Positions 1-7,185 of a stretch of 11,018 bases of DNA are shown piece by piece. Under the pieces are notes generated by a model. The model saw only the letters and a list, made by a program, of their open reading frames with translations. It made no database searches and was not told the origin of the DNA. Every line of letters begins with the position of its first letter. Position 1 is the stretch's first letter. A program made the translations under genes and the position numbers. The stretch is from an uncultured bacterium (GTDB lineage: Bacteria > Patescibacteriota > Minisyncoccia > Phycocordibacterales > PALSA-1337), in NCBI GenBank assembly GCA_903876465.1, contig CAIRAF010000086.1:1-11018 (forward strand). Reading direction: 5' to 3'.

Positions 1-8
1 ATTATTTT

Positions 9-620
9 ATGAAAATCACCCGCACATCTCTAATATCAGTCACCAGCCTCCTAGTTGGAGGATTCATCGGTGCTTCAGCCTTGATAGCTCTGGCAGATAG
101 TACATGGACATCAGCACCTAGCTGTTCAACTATGCCATGTAACAATACACCAGCACCACTAAACGTAGGAGCAAGTAAGCAGACAAAGTCAGGATGGTTG
201 GCTCTCACTTCTGGTTTGATCACAGGAGGGCTACAGATCTTGAATGGTTCAGCTCTGACTGGAGGTGCTAATGGTGCAGTTCTTACTTCTGATGCCAATG
301 GTAATGCGACTTGGACGACATTACCAAACACTAGCTCTCCACTTCTAACTAATATCGGCACAGTTACATGGACAGAAACTATCAATCAAACTGGTAGTTA
401 TTTTGGTTGCGGTCCTGTCACTGGTTCAGCAACCTGTACTTCAGGTGTAGGAGCTAACCCATACCCACTACCTGGATGGAATTGGAATACCGGGGCAATC
501 TCTTGTCCTTCTGGATATGCAATGCTGACTATAAACACATCTGATTCATATACTAATCTAGGCGGAACATCTCTCCAAGAAACAATAGGCAAAAAGGGTT
601 ATTGTGTAGCATTTCAGTAG
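9..620 (+). CDS. Secreted or surface-exposed Cys-containing protein, Parcubacteria-type
   Basis: The 203-residue product starts with a positively charged tip and a hydrophobic stretch (about residues 7-29) ending in Ala-Leu-Ala before Asp30, a reasonable signal peptidase site. The mature part is rich in Thr, Ser, Gly and Asn and low in charge, as in extracellular proteins. Residues 48-63 carry a PAPLNVG...Q.KSG pattern that I recall from many uncharacterised secreted Parcubacteria proteins, usually just before a beta-rich region. Six cysteines (39, 44, 134, 143, 166, 199) could form up to three disulfides. The ATG lies 8 bases from the window edge, so its promoter and ribosome site cannot be judged and a start further upstream is not excluded. 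A membrane protein follows on the same strand 35 bases later. No enzyme motif is visible. A surface, adhesin or pilus-like role is only an inference. Confidence 0.8.
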   Translation: MKITRTSLISVTSLLVGGFIGASALIALADSTWTSAPSCSTMPCNNTPAPLNVGASKQTKSGWLALTSGLITGGLQILNGSALTGGANGAVLTSDANGNATWTTLPNTSSPLLTNIGTVTWTETINQTGSYFGCGPVTGSATCTSGVGANPYPLPGWNWNTGAISCPSGYAMLTINTSDSYTNLGGTSLQETIGKKGYCVAFQ

Positions 621-655
621 AAATAGTTCTGCAGTTATAAAACTTAATAAGTATT

Positions 656-988
656 ATGGTCACTTCATATCAAAACCCAATTCCTCAAATGCCAATGTCT
701 ACTTCTGACGAACATCGTCGTTTACTCAATATGTATCTAATCATTGGTGCTATTGTGATTATTTTCGGCATGTTGTATTGGTGGACCACAGCCAATCAGA
801 CTCCTGCTCCATCTACTGCGAGTCAGATACAAGATCTTCGTGCTCAGGTAGCAGAAGCTCTCAGTAAAGCGCCAACCCAAGTATCACAGCAACAGATTAT
901 GTCAGTCACCACTCAATTGAATGCAGTAAAGACTACAGTTACAGATGCACAGAGACAGGCGGTTATAAAAGCATTGCAGGAAAAATAA
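656..988 (+). CDS. Small single-pass membrane protein with helical extracytoplasmic tail
   Basis: The 110-residue product has a polar, Pro- and Met-rich N terminus, one clear membrane segment (about residues 26-45, rich in Ile/Val/Phe and ending in Tyr-Trp-Trp), a short Pro/Ser/Thr linker and a C-terminal region (57-108) that looks alpha-helical, with Gln- and Ala-rich repeats of hydrophobic residues. The topology is probably N-in, with the helical part outside. There is no Shine-Dalgarno site before the ATG; Met12, Met14 or Met26 could be alternatives, but Met26 would remove the lead-in to the membrane segment. It lies 35 bases after the secreted-protein gene and may be cotranscribed with it. 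Its stop is only 9 bases from the stop of the convergent MFS gene, and no hairpin separates the two transcripts. I do not recognise the family. Confidence 0.75.
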   Translation: MVTSYQNPIPQMPMSTSDEHRRLLNMYLIIGAIVIIFGMLYWWTTANQTPAPSTASQIQDLRAQVAEALSKAPTQVSQQQIMSVTTQLNAVKTTVTDAQRQAVIKALQEK

Positions 989-997
989 GTTTATATT

Positions 998-2488
998 TTA
1001 ATCAATAATAACAGTAGTTTCGCGCGAATGACTTTTATCATTTGGACTTGCTTTGATGAATAGGGCGATGACACCAGTAGCTATAACCAAGATACTACAA
1101 ATAAGGTATATATCACCATAGGCCGCAACTTGTGCCTTGAGTTCCATTAAGGCAACTCCAGCTTTCATGTCAGTTAATGATAAAGCATGTACAGAGCTAT
1201 TTGCAGCTATAGAAACAATTTTATTGTTAACAATTGTGGTGAGTAGAGTGCTAAATACAGCAATACCAATAGCTCCAGAAATATTACGACCTAGAGTTAG
1301 AACACCGGACGCCATACCAACTTCTTCATTTGGTACTGAGTTAGTAATAATACTTGTACGTTGTGACATGCCTAGACCCAAACCAAATGACATGATTGCC
1401 AGGGGAATGATAATATCCAATACACCTGAACGCGGATCCAGAAATACCCAAAAGAGAAGAAAACCAATACCAGCAATAAAACTACTCATGGCTATAACGT
1501 AACCCGGTTTAACTTTGCCAATCATACGTCCTCCTATTGGAGATGCAAACATAAAGCCGATAGCTAGTGGTATGAATAGGTATCCAGAGTGAGTGGCATC
1601 CATACCTAAAAATGTTTGAGCAAATATAGGAATAAGGAATACGCTACCCATCATTGATAGAAAAACGGCACAATTGTTGAACAGGGCATTATTGAAGTTG
1701 GAATTTTTGAAAAACTTGAAATCAATCATAGGCTCAGGATGTGTTTTTTCTATTCTATAGAATACGATGGCTGATATGATGGTAATTGAAGAAAGAAGAA
1801 GAATACCTCCTGATGTCCAACCCCAGTCTTGACCTTTATCTAGCATGAGAACAAATGTTGCTAAGGCTGTGCCAAGTGCAGTTGCGCCCCACCAGTCAAA
1901 ATTATGGGTTCTTTTCTCTGATACTGATTCTTTGACAAAGGCTAGTGCCATAGCGAGGCCAATGAGCCCCACCGGTAGATTTACCAGGAAAATAGAGCGC
2001 CAGCCAAACATGTCTATAAGTGGTCCTCCAACAAGTGGACCAAGAACGGCTGCGGAAGCAAAAGCTGATGACCAAATACCAAGGGCTTGTCCACGTTGTT
2101 TGTGATCTGTAAAAGTAACAGCAAGTATGGCCATGGCGGTTGGTATATCAGCAGAACTTGCAATAGCTTGAATAATACGAAAAACAATCATTGATGAGAA
2201 ATTCCATGCAAGACCAGCCAAGACAGAACCAAATATAAAAATGACGAATCCTGCTATATAGACCTTTTTACGCCCTATAGTATCGCCCAATTTGCCCCAT
2301 ACAGGCACAAAGACTGCGTTTGCTATCATGTACGCAGTTGCGATCCAAGAAGCTAGTGTAGTGCTAATACCAAAATCACTGGCCATATTTGGAAGGGCCA
2401 AATTTACTATGGTACGGTCAACTGTTCCTAAGAATGTTCCAACAATGACCGTGGCTAATACTAGCCACTGGAGATTCGAATGTTTCAT
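998..2488 (-). CDS. DHA2-family (EmrB/QacA) 14-TM MFS drug:H+ antiporter
   Basis: This is a proton-driven multidrug exporter of the inner membrane. The 496-residue length and about 14 hydrophobic segments fit the 14-TM DHA2 branch. Recognisable motifs in order are D1 in TM1 (Asp24-Arg-Thr-Ile-Val-Asn-Leu-Ala-Leu-Pro33), motif A in the TM2-3 loop (Gly65-Lys-Leu-Gly-Asp-Thr-Ile-Gly-Arg-Lys74), motif B in TM4 (Arg104, with Gln107-Ala108 in place of the usual Gln-Gly), and the antiporter motif C in TM5 (Gly150-Pro-Leu-Val-Gly-Gly-Pro156). Its start shares one base with the stop of the upstream adaptor gene (TAATG), so translation is probably coupled. Two HlyD-type adaptors and a MarR regulator precede it in the same operon, as in emrRAB systems. 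The substrate cannot be read from the sequence. Arg25 next to the TM1 Asp and the changed motif B are mild departures. Confidence 0.95.
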   Translation of the reverse strand: MKHSNLQWLVLATVIVGTFLGTVDRTIVNLALPNMASDFGISTTLASWIATAYMIANAVFVPVWGKLGDTIGRKKVYIAGFVIFIFGSVLAGLAWNFSSMIVFRIIQAIASSADIPTAMAILAVTFTDHKQRGQALGIWSSAFASAAVLGPLVGGPLIDMFGWRSIFLVNLPVGLIGLAMALAFVKESVSEKRTHNFDWWGATALGTALATFVLMLDKGQDWGWTSGGILLLSSITIISAIVFYRIEKTHPEPMIDFKFFKNSNFNNALFNNCAVFLSMMGSVFLIPIFAQTFLGMDATHSGYLFIPLAIGFMFASPIGGRMIGKVKPGYVIAMSSFIAGIGFLLFWVFLDPRSGVLDIIIPLAIMSFGLGLGMSQRTSIITNSVPNEEVGMASGVLTLGRNISGAIGIAVFSTLLTTIVNNKIVSIAANSSVHALSLTDMKAGVALMELKAQVAAYGDIYLICSILVIATGVIALFIKASPNDKSHSRETTVIID

Positions 2489-3105
2489 TATTTATATATC
2501 CAAACTTTAGCTGACATACCATTTTTTATTTCAGGATAAGTATTCACATCGAAACGAATTTTCACATCGAATTGATTGATTTGTCGTTTGTCAGAAATAT
2601 TGAAAACAATATCTTCTTGGCGAGCTGTTGGACTTATCTCGTCAACAATTCCTTGGAATGTTCGTGAACCGAAAGCATCGAGAGTAAAAATTACTTGTTG
2701 GCCAACCTTTATGCTACTCAAACCTTTGTCTTCATCTATATGAGCAATAACACGAAGGTCATCAGGATTTACAACCTGCACAACTGGTGTACTAGGTGAG
2801 ACTGTTGTTCCTAGGGCAGTGTCAGTGTCGGTGATGACACTTGAAGCGGTTGTTTTTAGAAGTTCGTTACCCACGCGCGCTACCACTGTATCTGGGCCGA
2901 CGATATCACCAACATTCACATATACTTCTTGTAGAATTCCTGGTGCGCTAGGGGATATGTTCGTAATTGATGCAGAAATTAAGGCTTTATCAGTATATAC
3001 TCGTCCCATAGAGACGAAGTAATAAGCAATTCCACCCGTACCACCAAGTACAATGACTGCAAGCAGTCCTGTCATAACCCAGATGTTTTCAGTAAGTTTT
3101 TTCAT
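2488..3105 (-). CDS. Short HlyD/EmrA-type adaptor lacking the alpha-hairpin
   Basis: This membrane-anchored adaptor is probably a partner of the MFS pump. From the chosen ATG at 3105 it has 205 residues: a short cytoplasmic tip, one membrane anchor (about 10-31), a half lipoyl-like motif (about 45-79, with SAPGILQEVYVNVGD and a following VARVGN), a short linker and a beta-barrel region (about 108-204, with VVNPDDLRVIAHI, VGQQV and NGMSAKVWI). EmrA and HlyD place a long coiled-coil hairpin between two lipoyl halves; here only about 25 residues lie there, so the hairpin is missing. The frame is open to a TTG at 3129, but ATG 3105 directly precedes the charged lead of the anchor and is preferred. 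It lies 24 bases after the long adaptor gene and overlaps the MFS gene by one base. Its barrel resembles that of the long adaptor (FDAYGS versus LDAFGS). Confidence 0.88.
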   Translation of the reverse strand: MKKLTENIWVMTGLLAVIVLGGTGGIAYYFVSMGRVYTDKALISASITNISPSAPGILQEVYVNVGDIVGPDTVVARVGNELLKTTASSVITDTDTALGTTVSPSTPVVQVVNPDDLRVIAHIDEDKGLSSIKVGQQVIFTLDAFGSRTFQGIVDEISPTARQEDIVFNISDKRQINQFDVKIRFDVNTYPEIKNGMSAKVWIYK

Positions 3106-3129
3106 ATAATTAAATAGTAATATAATCAA

Positions 3130-4671
3130 TTAGTAATTTTCTGTACCGAAACTTGCAACTACGTCACCTTCCTTAAGTCCTGATAACACAACCGTATAAC
3201 CATCCGCTCCAGTAATTCCTGTTGTGATCGGTTGCTGTACGAATTGGCCTGTTGAATTCATTAATAGAATAAATTTCTGACTACCATTGGTTATGATTCC
3301 ACGTGTAGGAATAGCGAGTTCTCCAGAAGAAGTTGCTGTTGTAATTACAGCATTTATTGTTAATCCAGAACGAATTCTTGTATCAGGTTGATTGAAGCGC
3401 AAGGTGACCTTATATGAGTTAACTCCTTGTATTACAGTTTCAGCTGGACTGACGAGGTAGACTGTAGCAGGGAATGTCGTTCCTGAACCATATGCATCAA
3501 AAGTGATTGTTGCAGGGTTACCAACATTCATGGAGCCAATACTGTTTTCTGGGACGTATGTTTCTATGTTATAAACTCCTGTGCCAATAATATTTATGTT
3601 TTCGTTAGCTGAAATGCCAGGTACAACGACTTCTCCAACTTTCATATTTACATCGGTGACCGTGCCATCAAAAGGTGCAAGAATGTAGCTCTGAGAAAGA
3701 GCGCTTTGATAGCCTTCAACTTCTGCTTCTGCTTTGGAAAGCAAAGCTGATTGTGATGCTATATCCTGACTCTGAGCTCCAGCATTAGTAAGAGCTAGAG
3801 TATCTCGTGCACCACTCCAAGCAGCATCTGCTGCTGTAAAGGAATTTGAAGCACCGGTTACTTCTTGGCTAGCACCATTAACAAGAGCCATGTCCATATT
3901 GATAGTGCCCTGAGGAAGACTTGAATTTCCTGTTGATAAGTTATTTGCTATCGTACTCAAATCACTCAAAAATGTTTGAGCAGCTAGCAATGTAGAACGA
4001 GTAACTGCACGAGCAGACTCTATTGAACTCGTCGACATGTTGGATGGGTTGATCGCACCTAAGACATTCTTCCATGTCGTCAAGGTATTATTCAATGTGA
4101 CCAATTCCTGGTCAATATTTGTTAGTTCATTTTGACTCTGTGTACGGATACTGATAACTGGGTTAACACTTGTTCCGTTAGAAAATAGAATTCCTGCTTT
4201 ATTGTTCACAGCATCCGTTGTTTGAAGATACGAATTATTCATGGCCACAAAAAGTCCTGTGGTTGCGTCACTATATTTTTGATTATAAATAGCAAGTTCC
4301 TCTGGTCTTGCTCCACCTTCGGTTTTACTTAGTTGCGCTTCAGCTGCAGCTTTATCGGCAAGAGCTCCATCAAGCTGGGCTTGAATAGTACGAGTATCTA
4401 GTGCGGCAAGAATATCTCCTTTGTGAACTACATCGCCGGCATGTACCGATACTGTCTGTATCTTTCCTTGAGAGCTGAATGATAGTGATGAACTATCTTC
4501 AGGAACTATGGTGCCTGTTGCGCGAACAGTAGCAGTTATATCTCTTACAGCTACAACTTCAGTACTATATGTTGGCGCATGACGAGAAAGTACATACGAT
4601 ACAATGATTATTATAACGGCCAATAAACCTATACCACTACCTATCCAAATTTTTTGATTATTTTTATTCAT
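3130..4671 (-). CDS. Long HlyD/RND-type membrane fusion (adaptor) protein
   Basis: This is an export adaptor anchored in the cytoplasmic membrane. From ATG 4671 it has 513 residues: an anchor (about 8-28), the first lipoyl half (about 69-92, GKIQTVSVHAGDVVHKGDIL), a very long Ala/Ser/Gln-rich helical region (about 95-345) that would form the coiled-coil hairpin, the second lipoyl half (APFDGTVTDVNMKVGEVVVPG region), a beta-barrel (TFDAYGSG onward) and a membrane-proximal domain ending in GLKEGDVVASFG. The hairpin is longer than in most MacA or AcrA proteins. The frame is open to 4803, but those 44 extra residues would overlap the marR coding region and precede the natural anchor, so the internal Met is preferred. 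The start lies 16 bases after the marR stop, without a Shine-Dalgarno site. Related proteins pair with ABC, RND or MFS pumps; the neighbour here is an MFS pump. Confidence 0.9.
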   Translation of the reverse strand: MNKNNQKIWIGSGIGLLAVIIIIVSYVLSRHAPTYSTEVVAVRDITATVRATGTIVPEDSSSLSFSSQGKIQTVSVHAGDVVHKGDILAALDTRTIQAQLDGALADKAAAEAQLSKTEGGARPEELAIYNQKYSDATTGLFVAMNNSYLQTTDAVNNKAGILFSNGTSVNPVISIRTQSQNELTNIDQELVTLNNTLTTWKNVLGAINPSNMSTSSIESARAVTRSTLLAAQTFLSDLSTIANNLSTGNSSLPQGTINMDMALVNGASQEVTGASNSFTAADAAWSGARDTLALTNAGAQSQDIASQSALLSKAEAEVEGYQSALSQSYILAPFDGTVTDVNMKVGEVVVPGISANENINIIGTGVYNIETYVPENSIGSMNVGNPATITFDAYGSGTTFPATVYLVSPAETVIQGVNSYKVTLRFNQPDTRIRSGLTINAVITTATSSGELAIPTRGIITNGSQKFILLMNSTGQFVQQPITTGITGADGYTVVLSGLKEGDVVASFGTENY

Positions 4672-4687
4672 AAATTTTAAGATTGTT

Positions 4688-5104
4688 TTACTGTGGGCTT
4701 TGTAATTTAAGTAATATTCTGGCCAGTTCTTTTTGTTCAGTTTCTGATAATATCGATACTCGATTATTGATAGCGGCATACAATATTTCTCGTGTCTTTT
4801 CAAAAGTTTTTTTGCCGTTTGAAGTCATAGAAATTCGAGTCATACGACGGTCATCTTTATCTTCTGTTCTCGTTATCAGTTTGTCAGCAATAAGACGGTC
4901 CACGATAGCTGTCGTAGCCGGTGAAGATATGCCGAGCTCGTCAGCAATATCTTTCATTGACGGATTCTTGTGCTCACTGACTATAGTAAGAGTTTTCATC
5001 TCCAGAAATGAGCAGGAAGGCGAAGCTGTGCGCATCGTCTTGTACAAAGATCTTGTGAGTGGCACGAGAAGGGAAGCGATGTCTGGTTTTGGGTCTGTGG
5101 ACAT
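4688..5104 (-). CDS. MarR-family winged-helix transcriptional regulator
   Basis: The 138-residue length is typical of a dimeric MarR repressor. The helix-turn-helix lies at about 49-72 (MKDIADELGISSPATTAIVD) and the wing at about 79-95 carries the family signature Asp84-Asp85-Arg86-Arg87 before ISMTSNGKK. The N- and C-terminal helices (about 8-25 and 100-135) form the dimer interface. It is the first gene of an operon with two adaptors and an MFS pump, matching the emrR-emrA-emrB logic in which a small phenolic or drug ligand releases the repressor. A candidate operator lies just upstream over its own promoter (5129-5151). A single Cys at residue 31 near the second helix could in principle sense oxidants, as in OhrR, but it is not at the known OhrR position, so ligand sensing is more likely. 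There is no Shine-Dalgarno site. Confidence 0.93.
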   Translation of the reverse strand: MSTDPKPDIASLLVPLTRSLYKTMRTASPSCSFLEMKTLTIVSEHKNPSMKDIADELGISSPATTAIVDRLIADKLITRTEDKDDRRMTRISMTSNGKKTFEKTREILYAAINNRVSILSETEQKELARILLKLQSPQ

Positions 5105-5128
5105 GGTATTTGAATAATTAATGCTATA

Positions 5129-5151
5129 AATAGTTAAGTATGTGAACTATT
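5129..5151. promoter_or_regulatory. Candidate MarR operator (inverted repeat)
   Basis: Two perfect 7-base arms, AATAGTT at 5129-5135 and AACTATT at 5145-5151, are separated by 9 bases. The size and symmetry suit a MarR dimer. The site is centred on 5140, overlaps three bases of the marR -10 box and covers the expected transcription start near 5142. Binding would block RNA polymerase and so repress the regulator, both adaptors and the pump. The repeat is seen directly; binding by the encoded MarR is an inference from position and symmetry. Confidence 0.6.
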
Positions 5152-5157
5152 ATAGCA
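5149..5157 (-). promoter_or_regulatory. Extended -10 promoter of the marR efflux operon
   Basis: On the minus strand the sequence reads TGCTATAAT, a perfect extended -10 element. The region 17 bases upstream (TTTGCG) is a poor -35 match, as is common when the TGn extension is present. The start would be near 5142, giving a leader of about 38 bases to the marR ATG. Confidence 0.65.
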
Positions 5158-5163
5158 GATAGC

Positions 5164-5188
5164 AAAAAAAGCGCAAATCTATAACGCT
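5164..5188 (-). terminator. Weak intrinsic terminator after the glycosyltransferase operon
   Basis: Read on the minus strand, a short stem AGCGT/GCGCT (four Watson-Crick pairs plus a U-G) with a 9-base loop is followed by seven T residues. It begins 8 bases after the stop of the six-TM protein gene. The stem is short, so it may be leaky, and it abuts the marR promoter. Readthrough from the upstream operon is therefore possible. Confidence 0.45.
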
Positions 5189-5196
5189 CAAATCAT

Positions 5197-5721
5197 TTAT
5201 CTATCTAACTTGTACATTGGCCAGACAAATAAGAGGAATATGTTTGCTAATGTAAAAATTGTGGCCAGAAACCATGAAGCGATGAAGTAACTGTTTGAAT
5301 ATAAAAGTATTAATGCCACTACACCCATGAGTAAACCAGAGCAGTCAATTATTATTTTTTTACGAATAAGTCTTGGTTCATTGAGCCTACCAATAAGTAA
5401 TACATATTTTAAACATGCAATGTAAAAGAGTATTATGACAATATAAATAAATAATTTTGGCGAATTGAATGTATAAGCCAGAGAGACATAAGCTATGACC
5501 AATAGACCGTCAACAATATCCTGTAGCAGTGTGTGTTTTCCAACTATCTCAGTAAATAATTTCAGAGAATAATATGTATTGAGTGTAAGAACAATATAAA
5601 AAATCAATAGAGGAAGCGAATCATGAATATTATTTATTCTAAATAAACTTCCCAAAATACCAGCAAGAATAAAAAAAGTAGTAGTTACTAAAGTTTTGGT
5701 TTTTGGATCTACACGATTCAT
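5197..5721 (-). CDS. Six-TM membrane protein of unknown function
   Basis: The 174-residue product is almost entirely hydrophobic, with about six membrane segments near residues 10-26, 36-54, 68-84, 88-110, 125-141 and 146-168. Short loops carry the few charges, among them a His-Thr-Leu-Leu-Gln-Asp stretch before segment 3 (62-68) and a basic Arg-Leu-Ile-Arg-Lys-Lys loop (117-122). I see no catalytic motif and do not recognise the family. It is the last gene of the DedA-GT2-GT2 operon, starting 8 bases after the preceding stop, so a role linked to the glycosyltransferases (lipid-linked sugar handling or anchoring) is a reasonable guess only. The ATG follows the usual leaderless-looking AT-rich stretch with no Shine-Dalgarno site. 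Confidence 0.8.
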   Translation of the reverse strand: MNRVDPKTKTLVTTTFFILAGILGSLFRINNIHDSLPLLIFYIVLTLNTYYSLKLFTEIVGKHTLLQDIVDGLLVIAYVSLAYTFNSPKLFIYIVIILFYIACLKYVLLIGRLNEPRLIRKKIIIDCSGLLMGVVALILLYSNSYFIASWFLATIFTLANIFLLFVWPMYKLDR

Positions 5722-5729
5722 GACTGGTA

Positions 5730-6449
5730 TTATTTTAAACGGATATCTTTATACTTTTTTGTAAAAGGCTTATGAAAAATCACTGGCCAAAGAAAATTGA
5801 TTACATACACCCAACTTGTTTTAATAAGTCCATCAGATATATATCTTCGACTAGATGAATATATAAAGAAACTCATGTTGAAGAGTACTTTTCCATGTTT
5901 ATTTAACCTTCTTGCTATATCAGTATCTTCACCAAAGAAATCTATAGTTTTATCAAATCCCCCCATATCAATAAGTGCTTGTCTCTTCGCTGCAAAATTT
6001 CCACCAAGAACCATAAATCCAACCATGCGATATGTTGTTGGTCCGACTAACCACCAAATACCGTGCATGATTTGGTTTTTCCACCATGGTCCATCGTAAT
6101 ATCTGTATGGTCCGCTAACACAGACAATTTTATTATTTTTGGAATATATTTTCTCTAGTCTTGAAACCCAACCGTCTGGCAATAGGGAATCTGCGTCTAT
6201 ATAAGCAATAATATCGCCACTTGCTTCTTCTAGTCCTCTTTGTCTAGCTCTAGTAAGTCCTTTATTTGGTTCGTGTACAACACGTACACCAGAAAATTTA
6301 CTAGCTATGTCATTTGTTTTATCTGAACTAGCATTATCAACCACTATAATTTCATGAAATTTTCCTGGAGCATTCTTAAGGACAGAAGAAATACATTGTC
6401 CAATGTAACCTTCTTCGTTGTACGCAGGAATAACTAGAGAAATTTTCAT
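5730..6449 (-). CDS. Family 2 glycosyltransferase (second of tandem pair)
   Basis: This is a GT-A fold enzyme that should transfer a sugar from a nucleotide or lipid-linked donor at the cytoplasmic membrane face. The 239-residue protein opens with the family signature (SLVIPAYNEEGYI, 4-16), followed by the nucleotide-binding VVDNASSDKT (36-45), the metal-binding Asp85-Ala-Asp87, a GGNFAAKR acceptor-side segment (149-156) and the probable catalytic Glu174-Asp175 (FFGEDTDIARR). Two hydrophobic stretches (about 127-150 and 211-226, rich in Trp) suggest membrane association without a full multi-TM tail. It starts 6 bases after the first glycosyltransferase and ends 8 bases before the six-TM gene. 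The donor and acceptor cannot be predicted. The two tandem enzymes look like divergent paralogues, both ending in a Trp-rich INxxW segment. Confidence 0.92.
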   Translation of the reverse strand: MKISLVIPAYNEEGYIGQCISSVLKNAPGKFHEIIVVDNASSDKTNDIASKFSGVRVVHEPNKGLTRARQRGLEEASGDIIAYIDADSLLPDGWVSRLEKIYSKNNKIVCVSGPYRYYDGPWWKNQIMHGIWWLVGPTTYRMVGFMVLGGNFAAKRQALIDMGGFDKTIDFFGEDTDIARRLNKHGKVLFNMSFFIYSSSRRYISDGLIKTSWVYVINFLWPVIFHKPFTKKYKDIRLK

Positions 6450-6455
6450 ATATAT

Positions 6456-7184
6456 TTATCTTATAACAGTCCACTCATTACTTTTGGCTTTCTTAAACAG
6501 CGCAAACCAAATAACATTTATGAACCATGTCCACAAAAGTTTTGGCCAGCCAATCTTGTGTGCACGACGACCGGTATGAAATACAGTTAGTTTCGGATCA
6601 AGCATAGTTCTTCCTATCTTCGATAATCTATAGAACATATCAGCATCTTCTCTGGTAACTAGATTAGCATTGAAACCATGAAGCTTGTGAAATGCAGTCG
6701 ATCTGATCATTTGAAATTCTCCCGTCGATTCACCTTTATGAAGAACGTTATTTTGAAAACGTATAATAGCGCTCAATATTCCAAATACCAGCCAGTCTCC
6801 AAAAGTTTCTAGGTGAGGAAAAACTCGTAGTCTAGCCGTTATAGCAACTAGATTTGGTTTATTTTCAAATCGACTCAATGCTTCATTAAAAAATTCATCA
6901 GTGTGTAGTATACGGCTATCGGCATCAAGAAATACGAGGAATTCACCAGTAGCAGCAGCTGCGCCATCATTTCTACCCATGGCTATAGTCTGTCTCGGTA
7001 TACCACTATAAACAACAACTTTGTCTGCATATTGTTTAGCAATTTCAGCTGTTTTATCAGTACTCTTTCCATCGGAAACAATAATCTCGTGAGGAATAGT
7101 TAATGATTTTAAAGAGGTTATCGTATCTTTGATAACTGATTCCTCATTGAGTGTAACAACGATGATTGAAAGTTTTGGATTCAT
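6456..7184 (-). CDS. Family 2 glycosyltransferase (first of tandem pair)
   Basis: This 242-residue GT-A fold glycosyltransferase carries SIIVVTLNEESVI (6-18), the nucleotide-binding VSDGKSTDKT (36-45), the metal-binding Asp87-Ala-Asp89, a GEFQMIR segment (155-161) where family members contact the acceptor, and the probable catalytic Glu179-Asp180 in TREDADMFYRL. Hydrophobic stretches at about 130-143 and 212-230 would hold it to the membrane. Its ATG lies one base after the stop of the DedA gene, and the next glycosyltransferase follows 6 bases on, so the genes form one transcription unit. Such enzymes often act on polyprenyl-phosphate carriers, which fits the DedA neighbour, but no residue identifies the sugar. 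No Shine-Dalgarno site precedes it. Confidence 0.92.
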   Translation of the reverse strand: MNPKLSIIVVTLNEESVIKDTITSLKSLTIPHEIIVSDGKSTDKTAEIAKQYADKVVVYSGIPRQTIAMGRNDGAAAATGEFLVFLDADSRILHTDEFFNEALSRFENKPNLVAITARLRVFPHLETFGDWLVFGILSAIIRFQNNVLHKGESTGEFQMIRSTAFHKLHGFNANLVTREDADMFYRLSKIGRTMLDPKLTVFHTGRRAHKIGWPKLLWTWFINVIWFALFKKAKSNEWTVIR

Positions 7185-7185
7185 A

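Noticed and set aside
2..592. Minus-strand open frames opposite the first secreted-protein gene
   Set aside because: The plus-strand frame has a signal peptide and a recognisable surface-protein pattern; the opposite frames do not.
989..997. Bidirectional terminator between the convergent genes
   Set aside because: The AT-rich sequence around the two stops forms no stable stem.
1137..1502. Plus-strand open frame opposite the MFS gene
   Set aside because: It lies fully antisense to a well-conserved transporter and shows no domain of its own.
4672..4803. 44-residue N-terminal extension of the long adaptor
   Set aside because: It would overlap the end of marR on the same strand and precede the natural membrane anchor; Met at 4671 gives a normal adaptor start.
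4683..5117. Plus-strand open frame opposite marR
   Set aside because: It is a shadow of the MarR frame, which has clear family motifs; the plus-strand product resembles nothing.
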